Shown: positions 28,499 through 36,298 of the stretch, piece by piece
Layout of the letters: each line of letters begins with the position of its first letter
How positions within the stretch are numbered: position 1 is the first letter of the stretch
Notes under the pieces: generated by a model
What the model saw: the letters and a program-made list of their open reading frames with translations, nothing else
Told to the model about the DNA's origin: nothing
Database searches by the model: none
Assembly: GCA_903821635.1 (NCBI GenBank)
Contig: CAIJLV010000010.1
Location: 1-64,000, forward strand
Origin: an uncultured Verrucomicrobiota bacterium
Lineage (GTDB): Bacteria > Verrucomicrobiota > Verrucomicrobiia > Limisphaerales > UBA9464
Direction: 5' to 3'
DNA length: 64,000 nt
Position numbers and translations under genes: made by a program

Positions 28499-29443
28499 AT
28501 GGGAAATCAACTGGGTAACATTTGCGCCCTGAGGGCGACAATTAGTGCAGTTCTGCTCGGCTTCTCGGCGTTCGCGGCCGAACCGAACCTCAAAACCAAC
28601 CTTGCCGTCACCTCACCCCTTCCCCACGGCCCCGGCCTCGCCGCGAAGTTCCCCGGCGACGTAGGGCTGCGAAACGACCCGCAGGTGATCTTTGCCGACA
28701 ACTTCGAGGCGGGCGGCTTGGGCGAAGGTTGGGACGAAGTCGGGAACCAGGGCGGCAAGGTGCTGTCGCTGGCCAGTCCCGGCGCGGACCGCGAGTTGGG
28801 CCAGCGGGCGCTGCGCGTCGAGGCGCATCTCGGGCAGGATACCGGCGGCGGACTCACGCAGTGGTTCGAGTCGGCGGACACGGTGTTCGTGCGCTTCTAC
28901 GTGAAGTTCGCCCCCGACTGCGACTACCTGCATCATTTCGCCACGCTGCGGGCGAACAAGGGCCTGAAGGGCGGCGACCGCTGGAGCGGCTTCGGCGGGG
29001 CCGGTCTGAAGCCCGAGGGCGGCGAACGCTTCTCGACCGCGCTGGAGCCGTGGGGTGACTGGGGCCGCAATCCACCGCCGGGCCGGTGGAACTTCTACAG
29101 CTATTGGCACGAGATGACCGCGTCGCCCGACGGCAAGTTCTGGGGCAATTCCTTCGCCGTGCCCGCCGCGCCGGTCATCCCGCGGGACCGCTGGATCTGT
29201 GCGGAGTTCATGCTCAAGCACAACACACCCGGCCAGCCCGACGGCGAACAGGCGTTCTGGATCGACGGCGTCCTGCAAGGCCATTGGAAGGGCTTCAACT
29301 GGCGGAAGACCGCGGCGCTGAAGGCCAACGCGCTGACCTTGGAAAGCTACTTCACCGACCGCTGGACGAAACACGCCACCAACGTCGTCTGGTTCGATAA
29401 TGTGGTGATTGCGCGGAGCTACGTCGGGCCATCCGCCCACTAG
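28499..29443 (+). CDS. Secreted concanavalin-fold/polysaccharide-lyase-like protein
   Basis: 314 residues with a signal peptide (ATISAVLLGFSAFAAEP). The body carries VIFADNFEAGGLGEGWDE, ADTVFVRFYVKFAPDCDYLH, GRWNFYSYWHEM and EQAFWIDGVLQGHWKGFNW, the pattern of beta-jelly-roll lyase-like or laminarinase-type proteins that bind or cleave polysaccharide. A catalytic site cannot be named. The gene lies 99 bases before the haem-tailed dehydrogenase gene, same strand, and both appear to be exported. Confidence 0.72.
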   Translation: MGNQLGNICALRATISAVLLGFSAFAAEPNLKTNLAVTSPLPHGPGLAAKFPGDVGLRNDPQVIFADNFEAGGLGEGWDEVGNQGGKVLSLASPGADRELGQRALRVEAHLGQDTGGGLTQWFESADTVFVRFYVKFAPDCDYLHHFATLRANKGLKGGDRWSGFGGAGLKPEGGERFSTALEPWGDWGRNPPPGRWNFYSYWHEMTASPDGKFWGNSFAVPAAPVIPRDRWICAEFMLKHNTPGQPDGEQAFWIDGVLQGHWKGFNWRKTAALKANALTLESYFTDRWTKHATNVVWFDNVVIARSYVGPSAH

Positions 29444-29542
29444 CTTGGGCTCTCGTCGATCGGCTTGGCCGATGAATTCCCCCATCTCGCCCCTTGGCGA
29501 GGCGAGACCGAGCGACCCATGCTGGCGAAAGCAATTCCCGCC

Positions 29543-32500
29543 ATGAAGCACCCGTTCGTCTTCTTCGCTGCGTCCCTGCTGGTTCCGCTCATGCTCTTGG
29601 GCCAAACCACCGGACCAGCCCTTTCCCCGGAGGCCGCCGCGGCCCCCGTCTTCTCGAAGGTGACCGGGCTGGAAGCACCGACCGCCGCCAAACCCGCCGA
29701 ACAGTTGGGCCCACTTTCGCCCCCGGAGGCGGCGAAGTCGTTTCATGTCGCCGACGACCTCGTGTTCGAGCAGGTGCTCGCCGAACCCATCGTCGCGCAG
29801 CCGGTGTTTCTTACCTTCGACGAACGCGGCCGGATGTGGGTCGTGCAATACCGGCAGTATCCAAACCCAGCCGGAGTGAAGATGGTGAGCCGCGATAATT
29901 TTTGGCGCGCCGTCTATGACCAGGTGCCGCCCCCGCCGCCGCATCACTTCAAGGGCGCGGACACGATCACGATCCACGAGGACACGGACGGCGACGGGAC
30001 GTTCGATACGCACAAGACCTTCCTCGACGGCTTGAACATCGCCACCAGCGTCGCTTTCGGCCGCGGCGGCGTGTTCGTGCTGAATCCGCCCTACCTGCTC
30101 TTCTATCCGGACAAGAATCGCGACGACGTGCCCGACGGCGATCCGCAGGTGCTGCTCTCCGGCTTCGGCTTGGAAGACACCCACAGCATCGCCAACTCGC
30201 TGCGCTGGGGCCCCGACGGCTGGCTCTACGGCTGCCAAGGCTCGACGGTGACGGGAAACATCCTCGTGTATGGCGCGGACGGAAAGGTGTTGGAGGAAGT
30301 TGAAGTAGGTTCCGAAAGTGAGAAGGACGCCCGCCCTCTCCCCCGCGGAGAGGGAGCCGCGAAACCGGCCGCGGACAACTTCACAGCCGCCGCGCAACAG
30401 GACAGCGCGGCGGCCACTCCAGCGAATGCCTCCGCTGAATCGAAGCCCAGCAACGCCAGTTCAACGACCGGAGTCGCTACCTTCCCCCGCTCCCCGGGGG
30501 AGAGGGCTGGGGTGAGGGCGGGCAACCCACCATCTTCATCCAGCATCCAGACCCCAGCATCCAGCAACGGGTCCAGTCAGAGCCTCCTCACATCGGCTCC
30601 TACGAAGAAACTCCGCCGCCCGATGCGCCCCATCTATTCCCAGGGGCAGAACATCTGGCGCTACCACCCGGAGAAGCGGATCTACGAAGTCTTCAGCGAA
30701 GGCGGCGGCAATGCCTTCGGCCTGGAGATCGACTCCGCCGGACGCATCTTCAGCGGGCACAACGGCGGTAACACGCGCGGCTTCCACTACGTCCAGGGCG
30801 CTTATCTCCAGAAGGGCTTCGACAAGCACGGCCCGCTCTCGAATCCGTATGCCTTCGGTTATTTCCCACAGATGCCGCACCCCGACGTGGACCGCTTCAC
30901 GCACAACTTCGTCCTCTACGACAGCGGCGCGCTCGGCGAACGCTACCAGGGCAAGCTCTTCGGCGTGGAACCGCTCCAGGGCCGCATCGTCCTGAGCGAA
31001 CTCACGCCCGACGGCTCGACCTTCCGCACGCGCGACCTCGGATATCCGGTGACGAGCGACGACAAATGGTTCCGCCCCGTGGACATCAAGCTCGGCCCCG
31101 ACGGCGCGCTCTACGTGTGCGACTGGTATGACCGCCAGGTGAACCACTACCGCAACCACGAAGGCCAGATGGACGCGAGCAACGGACGGATTTACCGGCT
31201 GCGGGCGAAGGACTGGTCTCCAAAACGCGCTACCGACTTGTCGCGAGCGACTTCCCGAGGAATGTCCCATTTGCTCCAAAATCCGAACCGTCATATCCGG
31301 CAAACGGCACAAAGGTTGATCGCGGAAAACCGAACGCTCGCCCGCGACTCTGATGACCTAATTGGTGCAGCATCTTCTCAGGCAGCCTTGGAATGGCTGT
31401 GGGTCCAACACTCGGTCGGCCGCCTGCCGCGACAGGGGCAAGGCATTCCAACACCGGCTTATGCTATTCAGATTGTTGGACAGTTCCTGAACCATGCGAA
31501 CCCCTTCGTGCGTGCCTGGACCGTGCGCCTATTGGGTGATGATCGGTTGGTATATCCAAAACTTGTTCCCAAACTATCGGACTTGGCCGCCACCGAACCC
31601 AACCTCGAAGTCCGCGCCCAACTTGCCTGCACTGCCAAGCGCCTGCCCGCCGCCGACGCCCTGCCCATCGTCCGCAACCTGCTGGCGCATGACGGTGACG
31701 CCGCCGACCCGCGCCAACCGCTCCTGCTCTGGTGGGCCATCGAGGACAAATGCGCCACCGACCGCGACGCCGTGCTCGCCCTCTTCGCCGACCGCGAACT
31801 GTGGCGCGCGCCGCTCGTCCAGCAGCACCTCCTGTCGCGTCTGATGCGCCGCTTCGCCGCCACGGGCAAACGCGACGACCTGCTCACCTGCGCCACACTC
31901 TTTGCCCGGTCGCCGGGACCCGACCAAACCGCCCAGCTCACGCGCGGCTTCGAGGAAGCCTATCAGGGCCGCCCGATGATTGGGTTGCCCGAGGAACTGC
32001 TTTCCGCCATGGAACGCGCCGGCGGCGAGTCCGTGCTCATCGGCGCCCGGCGCAGAAAACCCGCCGCCGTCGAACAGGCTCTCGCCCTGATCGCCGATCC
32101 CAAAGCCGACGCTTCGAAGCGCCTCCAGCTCGTCCAAGTGCTCGGCGAAACCAAGCAGGCCAGCGCCGTGCCCGCGCTGCTCGCCGTCACCCGCGACGCG
32201 AAGCAGGCCGATCTGCGCAAAGCCGCGCTCGGCGCGCTTCAGGCTTACGATTCGCCCGCCATCGCCGGCGAAGTCCTGACGCAATTGGCGAGCTATCCGA
32301 ACGACGTCCGCACCGCCGCCTTCGGCCTGCTCGCCAGCCGGGCGAACTGGGCTTTGGCGCTGTTACAGGCCGTCGATGCGGGGCGTTTGGAACAGGCAGC
32401 CGTGCCGAATGATGTGGTGCGCCGAATCAAGGCGCTCGCCGAAGTGGGACCGGCTTCCAGCCTGTCTCCGGGGCTTCCAGCCCCAAACAAGGCCGCTCAC

Positions 32501-33070
32501 TGGCAAGAGGCCCGTAGCGGCAGGCTGGAAGCCCGCCCCACTATGGCGGCACTGCTCACCAAGCACTGGCCCAATCTGCGGGAAGCCACCTCCGCCGAGT
32601 TGGAACAGGAAATCACCCGCCTCGCCGAGGTCATCAACCTCACGACCGGCTCGCCCTACGTCGGCAAAAAGCTGTTTCTGGAAAACTGCGGTGCCTGCCA
32701 CAAACTCTTCAACACGGGGGGCAACGTCGGTCCGGACCTGACCGTTTACCAACGCAACGACCTGCCCAATCTGCTGCTCAACGTCGTCAATCCCAACGCC
32801 GAGATCCGCGAAGGCTACGAAAGCGTCACCGTCGAGACCCAGGACGGCCGCTCCTTGACCGGCTTTCGCGCCGATCAGGATTCCCAAGTGCTCGTCCTGC
32901 GCACGCCCGACGGCCAAACCCTTCCCCTGCCCCGCGCCGAAATCGCGTCTGTGGAAGCCGCGGGCGGCTCGCTGATGCCCGAGGGACTGCTCGCCAACCT
33001 GAGCGACCAACAAGTGCGGGATCTCTTCGCCTACCTGCGGAGCACGCAGCCGCTGAATGACGGCAACTGA
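29543..33070 (+). CDS. PVC-type secreted dehydrogenase-like beta-propeller with c-type haem tail, interrupted by repeat insertions
   Basis: 1175 residues with a signal peptide (FVFFAASLLVPLMLLG). The N-terminal propeller (about 60-560; MWVVQYRQYPNPAG, WRYHPEKRIYEVFSEGGGNAFG, FSGHNGGNTRGFHYVQGAYL) matches the 'membrane-bound dehydrogenase' family of Pirellula and Verrucomicrobium (TIGR02604). A helical HEAT-repeat-like region follows (about 700-1000). The C-terminal domain has one c-type haem site C1049-GA-C1052-H1053 and GPDLTVY, as in TIGR02603. About 100 residues at 253-352 and about 33 residues at 968-1000 appear to be inserted repeat DNA read in frame. Such proteins are thought to oxidise sugars or sugar alcohols outside the cytoplasm, but the substrate is unproven. 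Confidence 0.85.
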   Translation: MKHPFVFFAASLLVPLMLLGQTTGPALSPEAAAAPVFSKVTGLEAPTAAKPAEQLGPLSPPEAAKSFHVADDLVFEQVLAEPIVAQPVFLTFDERGRMWVVQYRQYPNPAGVKMVSRDNFWRAVYDQVPPPPPHHFKGADTITIHEDTDGDGTFDTHKTFLDGLNIATSVAFGRGGVFVLNPPYLLFYPDKNRDDVPDGDPQVLLSGFGLEDTHSIANSLRWGPDGWLYGCQGSTVTGNILVYGADGKVLEEVEVGSESEKDARPLPRGEGAAKPAADNFTAAAQQDSAAATPANASAESKPSNASSTTGVATFPRSPGERAGVRAGNPPSSSSIQTPASSNGSSQSLLTSAPTKKLRRPMRPIYSQGQNIWRYHPEKRIYEVFSEGGGNAFGLEIDSAGRIFSGHNGGNTRGFHYVQGAYLQKGFDKHGPLSNPYAFGYFPQMPHPDVDRFTHNFVLYDSGALGERYQGKLFGVEPLQGRIVLSELTPDGSTFRTRDLGYPVTSDDKWFRPVDIKLGPDGALYVCDWYDRQVNHYRNHEGQMDASNGRIYRLRAKDWSPKRATDLSRATSRGMSHLLQNPNRHIRQTAQRLIAENRTLARDSDDLIGAASSQAALEWLWVQHSVGRLPRQGQGIPTPAYAIQIVGQFLNHANPFVRAWTVRLLGDDRLVYPKLVPKLSDLAATEPNLEVRAQLACTAKRLPAADALPIVRNLLAHDGDAADPRQPLLLWWAIEDKCATDRDAVLALFADRELWRAPLVQQHLLSRLMRRFAATGKRDDLLTCATLFARSPGPDQTAQLTRGFEEAYQGRPMIGLPEELLSAMERAGGESVLIGARRRKPAAVEQALALIADPKADASKRLQLVQVLGETKQASAVPALLAVTRDAKQADLRKAALGALQAYDSPAIAGEVLTQLASYPNDVRTAAFGLLASRANWALALLQAVDAGRLEQAAVPNDVVRRIKALAEVGPASSLSPGLPAPNKAAHWQEARSGRLEARPTMAALLTKHWPNLREATSAELEQEITRLAEVINLTTGSPYVGKKLFLENCGACHKLFNTGGNVGPDLTVYQRNDLPNLLLNVVNPNAEIREGYESVTVETQDGRSLTGFRADQDSQVLVLRTPDGQTLPLPRAEIASVEAAGGSLMPEGLLANLSDQQVRDLFAYLRSTQPLNDGN
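30334..30522. repeat. Dispersed 'ctctcccc' repeats inside the dehydrogenase gene
   Basis: Left mark: ccctctc-ccccgcg-gagaggg hairpin at 30334-30354. Right mark: ccccgggggagagggctggg type sequence through ggtgaggg at 30487-30520, inverted to the usual orientation. The in-frame peptide (RPLPRGEG ... SPGERAGVRA) is the read-through typical of this repeat class. Confidence 0.7.
32444..32541. repeat. 98-bp palindromic element inside the dehydrogenase gene
   Basis: 21-base arms, gtgggaccggcttccagcctg (32444-32464) and its inverted partner at 32521-32541, match at 19 of 21 positions. An inner ggcttccagcc copy is present. The element is read in frame (from GPASSLSPGLPAPNKAAH to SGRLEARPTMA). Confidence 0.8.
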
Positions 33071-33218
33071 AGGGCGATTAGCTTCGGCCGGGGGGAGGGC
33101 CAACCGGTGCCCTGGCTTGATCGCGAGGTCAGGCACCGACAGGAATCCAAGCCCGATAGTTGACTCGCCCACGACCACCGTCTTCTTTGGTGAGGTCGGT
33201 CTAATCCAGAACCTCCCT

Positions 33219-33692
33219 ATGAAATTCCCCCTCGTGTTTTCCGTGCTCCTCACCCTTGCCCTTTTGCCCGTCGGTTGCGGCAAAAAGGACTCCACCGAAG
33301 CGGCCGCCGCCGTGGACACCACCAAGACGGAGTCCGCCTTTGCCTCGGCGGAACCCACCATCAAGGCCGAATTCGAAAAAGTGATCACCGCGGTTAAAGG
33401 TGCCGATTGGCCCGCCGCCGGCAGCGCCGTGCAAAGCCTCGCTAGCAACGTGAAGTTGAGCGACGAGCAAAAATCGGCGCTCACCAGCCTGGCCGAGCAA
33501 CTCAAGGCCAAGGCCGCCGCCGCCGCCGAGCAAGCCAAACAACAGGCGGCGAAACTCGCGGAAGACGCCAAAAAGGCCACGGGGCAAGCGGTTGAAGAAG
33601 CCGGCAAGCTAGCCGAAAAAGCCAAGGATGCGACGAGCAAGGCCGCGCAAGATGCCTCCAAGGCCGTCGGCGACCTATTGCCGAAGAAGTAA
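33219..33692 (+). CDS. Small lipoprotein with Ala/Lys/Glu-rich helical tail
   Basis: 157 residues. The signal peptide ends in LPVGC, a lipobox, so the cysteine is probably lipidated. The second half is an alternating Ala/Lys/Glu helix (AAEQAKQQAAKLAEDAKKAT and similar), like apolipoprotein- or LEA-type amphipathic helices. The ATG at 33219 is chosen because the earlier frame (from 33057) lacks a signal peptide. It lies six bases from the end of the convergent DUF3445 gene. The function is unknown; envelope stress or membrane association is possible. Confidence 0.8.
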   Translation: MKFPLVFSVLLTLALLPVGCGKKDSTEAAAAVDTTKTESAFASAEPTIKAEFEKVITAVKGADWPAAGSAVQSLASNVKLSDEQKSALTSLAEQLKAKAAAAAEQAKQQAAKLAEDAKKATGQAVEEAGKLAEKAKDATSKAAQDASKAVGDLLPKK

Positions 33693-33698
33693 GCGGGC

Positions 33699-34511
33699 TC
33701 AGCCCAACTGTCGCAGAAGACTCAGCCGGGCCGGTTGGATGCCTTTGTAGGAGGCAATTCCTTCCGGCATGGTTTCCAGCAATTGGCGGAAGGCCGAATT
33801 CACCTCGGCATTCCGCAACACCTCCGACAACCGGTGCACGGTGAGGTGAATGAGGAACAGGAGCCCACCACTGTCGGGCAACGCGCAAAACGCCTGGTGC
33901 TCCACCCGCAGCCAGATTTCCGCCAGCGGCGTCGTCGCCGCCAGCCGTGGTTGGCCCCGCAGCGGGTGCAAATTTCGCGCCGGCACCGCGGCCAAACCCC
34001 AGTTCTCCCGCTCGAAGACCAGCCCCGCCGGTAGCTTGGCAAGAAAGTTCCGAATCCGGGGCCCGAGATCCTCATTCAGCGTCGGCACCGGCCCGTGAAT
34101 CACGGCCACCGTTTGGCCGAGCTTTGCTTCCGGGGCCCACGCCGAGGGGAAACACACCGCCGAACCCACCATTTGAAACTCGTCGCTGGGCGCACGCTGC
34201 AGCAATACGAAATCAGGTTCCCACTGCGCCGCTAGGGAACGGAGGCGAGCGCTTCCCGTCCCTAGGCAGGTGGACCGAAATGCGGCGGGGAACAGGCCCA
34301 ACGTTTCGGCCAACAAGGGCTCGGCCGAGTCCTGCCAACCGACCACCGGCACCGCCGTTTGGGCTAGCCACTGGCGGCGTTCCTTCAGGATGGGCGAGTC
34401 CGGCGAGGGCGGCGCAAACCAACGGCGATCCCCCCGCCGAACGCCAAACTCGAAGCGGTAACGGTCGCCGCGAAACAAGCGCGCGAAGAATTCAGGGGCC
34501 GAGGAAACCAC
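33699..34511 (-). CDS. Haem-dependent oxidative N-demethylase family protein (DUF3445)
   Basis: 270 residues with a GTG start. VIHGPVPTLNEDLGPRIRNF (H139) and LRVEHQAFCALPDSGGLLFL (202-221) match the DUF3445 pattern (HxPVPxLN; RxERQxLxRLPxTgavxF). Related proteins are haem-containing N-demethylases acting on dimethylamine-type substrates. Haem binding is inferred from family knowledge. The gene starts 13 bases after purE, so the two are probably cotranscribed; no link in function is obvious. Confidence 0.8.
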   Translation of the reverse strand: MVSSAPEFFARLFRGDRYRFEFGVRRGDRRWFAPPSPDSPILKERRQWLAQTAVPVVGWQDSAEPLLAETLGLFPAAFRSTCLGTGSARLRSLAAQWEPDFVLLQRAPSDEFQMVGSAVCFPSAWAPEAKLGQTVAVIHGPVPTLNEDLGPRIRNFLAKLPAGLVFERENWGLAAVPARNLHPLRGQPRLAATTPLAEIWLRVEHQAFCALPDSGGLLFLIHLTVHRLSEVLRNAEVNSAFRQLLETMPEGIASYKGIQPARLSLLRQLG

Positions 34512-34524
34512 GGTTCACGCCCGG

Positions 34525-35022
34525 TCAGGCCGGCTGCCCCGGGATGGGGTGAGCCAGCACCTTGTTCGTCTGTTCGGTGCGGAATTGTTCGTAGGCCGCT
34601 CGAAACTGCGGATGTTTATTGCCCAGAATAGCCACGGCCAACAGCGCGGCATTGATCGCGCCGGCCTTGCCGATCGCAAGCGTGCCCACCGGAATTCCGC
34701 CCGGCATCTGCACGATGCTCAGCAACGAGTCCAAGCCGTTGAGGGCCTTGGATTGCACCGGCACCCCGAGCACGGGCAACACCGTCTTGCTCGCGCACAT
34801 ACCCGGCAAATGCGCCGCCCCGCCGGCGCCCGCAATGATCACTTCGATGCCCCGCCCCGCCGCCGCCGCCGCAAATTCAAAGAGCAAATCCGGCGTGCGG
34901 TGCGCCGACACCACGGAGGCCTCGTGCGGCACCCCGAGGGCGGTGAGCTGTTGGGCGGCGTGCTGCATCGTTTCCCAGTCGGACTGGGACCCCATGATGA
35001 GGGCGACGAGGGGCTGATTCAT
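34525..35022 (-). CDS. purE: N5-carboxyaminoimidazole ribonucleotide mutase (class I PurE)
   Basis: 165 residues. PurE moves the carboxylate in N5-CAIR to give CAIR in purine synthesis. [10 protein letters not shown] (10-19), SAHRTP (H41 and R42) and [14 protein letters not shown] (with H71) are the substrate loops. purK is not nearby. Its start faces the RecF start across about 175 bases. Confidence 0.95.
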   Translation of the reverse strand: MNQPLVALIMGSQSDWETMQHAAQQLTALGVPHEASVVSAHRTPDLLFEFAAAAAGRGIEVIIAGAGGAAHLPGMCASKTVLPVLGVPVQSKALNGLDSLLSIVQMPGGIPVGTLAIGKAGAINAALLAVAILGNKHPQFRAAYEQFRTEQTNKVLAHPIPGQPA

Positions 35023-35197
35023 GACCGGCCGAGTGAAGTCGGCGGCGCCCCCGGGTCAAAGTTCAAAATCTTCCGGAGCGAGTTTTTTGTCGGGTGCCAG
35101 AGGGCCGGGTGCGCCCGGGGGCAGCGGCCTCTTCACTGTCTGGGCGGACCTGGTTTTGAACTTTGAACTTTGCCGGCCAACCTCTGAACCTGTCGGC

Positions 35198-36274
35198 GTG
35201 CATCTGGCTCATCTCCGGCTCCGCGACTTCCGCAATTACGCGCGGCTGGATGCAGCGTTTACCCCCGGCTTCCAAGTCCTGCTGGGGGATAACGCCCAGG
35301 GGAAAACCAACATCCTCGAAGCCATCTATCTGCTGGCCACGCTGCGGTCCTTTCGCGGCGTGGGCGGCGCGCACTTGGTGCGCCACGACGCCAAGGGCTA
35401 CTTCGTCGGCGCCACCGTCGTCGGGCGCACCACCAGCGAGATCAAAGCCTACTGGTCGAGCAAGGAACGAAAACTCAGCCTTAACGGCACCCCCGTGAAG
35501 CGCCTGGCGGATTACCTGGGGACCCTGCGAGCCGTGATCTTTTGCACCGAGGATCTGCAACTGGTGAAGGGGACTTCCCGGGTGCGCCGCCGGTTTCTCG
35601 ACCTGTTGCTCTCCCAGACCCAGCCGGGTTACCTGCCCTTGCTCCTGCGCTACACCCAAGCCTTGCGCAATCGCAACGCCCTGCTGAAACACTCGCAACC
35701 GGACGCGGACGAACTGGAGGGCTTTACCGCCCAATTGGTGACGCTCGGCGAAGAGTTGATGGCTGCCCGTCGGGCCTTTACACCCAAGCTTTCGCCGCTC
35801 GTTCGGTTGGCTTTTCGCCGCATCGCCGCCGACGCGGACGAACTGCTGCTCGAATACCAACCCAGCGTCACCGGCGACTTCACCGTGGCGCTGGCCAACA
35901 ATCGGGCGCGGGAACGGGCCATGCGCACCACCGTGGTCGGGCCTCACCGCGATGAACTAGGCTTCGTAGTGAACGGCCAAGCCGCCGCGCTTTTCACCAG
36001 CGAGGGGCAAAAGCGAACCCTGGCCCTCGCCCTCAAGATGGCCCAGGCGGAATACCTCACCGGGATTCACGGCAGCCCTCCCATCCTGCTCATCGATGAC
36101 GTTATGGGGGAACTCGACGCCCGCCGGCGGGCGGGGTTGCTGCCGTTGTTAAACCAAGCCCACCGCACGGGGGGACAGGTATTCATGACCTGCACAGCGG
36201 AGCATTGGCCGGCAGAGTTAGGCCGCGACTGCGTCCGCTGGCACGTCAACGCGGGCACCTTGGCGCCGGCCTGA
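35198..36274 (+). CDS. recF: DNA replication/repair protein RecF
   Basis: 358 residues, SMC-like ATPase that loads RecA at gaps. HLRLRDFRNYARLD at the N-terminus, Walker A GDNAQGKTN (30-38), the signature region (FTSEGQKRTLALALKMAQAE) and Walker B ILLIDDVMGELDARR are all present. GTG at 35198 is chosen because MHLAHLRLRDF is the normal RecF start; the open frame to 35021 lacks homology. It is usually part of dnaA-dnaN-recF-gyrB, but here it stands apart. Confidence 0.95.
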   Translation: MHLAHLRLRDFRNYARLDAAFTPGFQVLLGDNAQGKTNILEAIYLLATLRSFRGVGGAHLVRHDAKGYFVGATVVGRTTSEIKAYWSSKERKLSLNGTPVKRLADYLGTLRAVIFCTEDLQLVKGTSRVRRRFLDLLLSQTQPGYLPLLLRYTQALRNRNALLKHSQPDADELEGFTAQLVTLGEELMAARRAFTPKLSPLVRLAFRRIAADADELLLEYQPSVTGDFTVALANNRARERAMRTTVVGPHRDELGFVVNGQAAALFTSEGQKRTLALALKMAQAEYLTGIHGSPPILLIDDVMGELDARRRAGLLPLLNQAHRTGGQVFMTCTAEHWPAELGRDCVRWHVNAGTLAPA

Positions 36275-36298
36275 GGGCGAGCCCCGACTGGGCCGACC

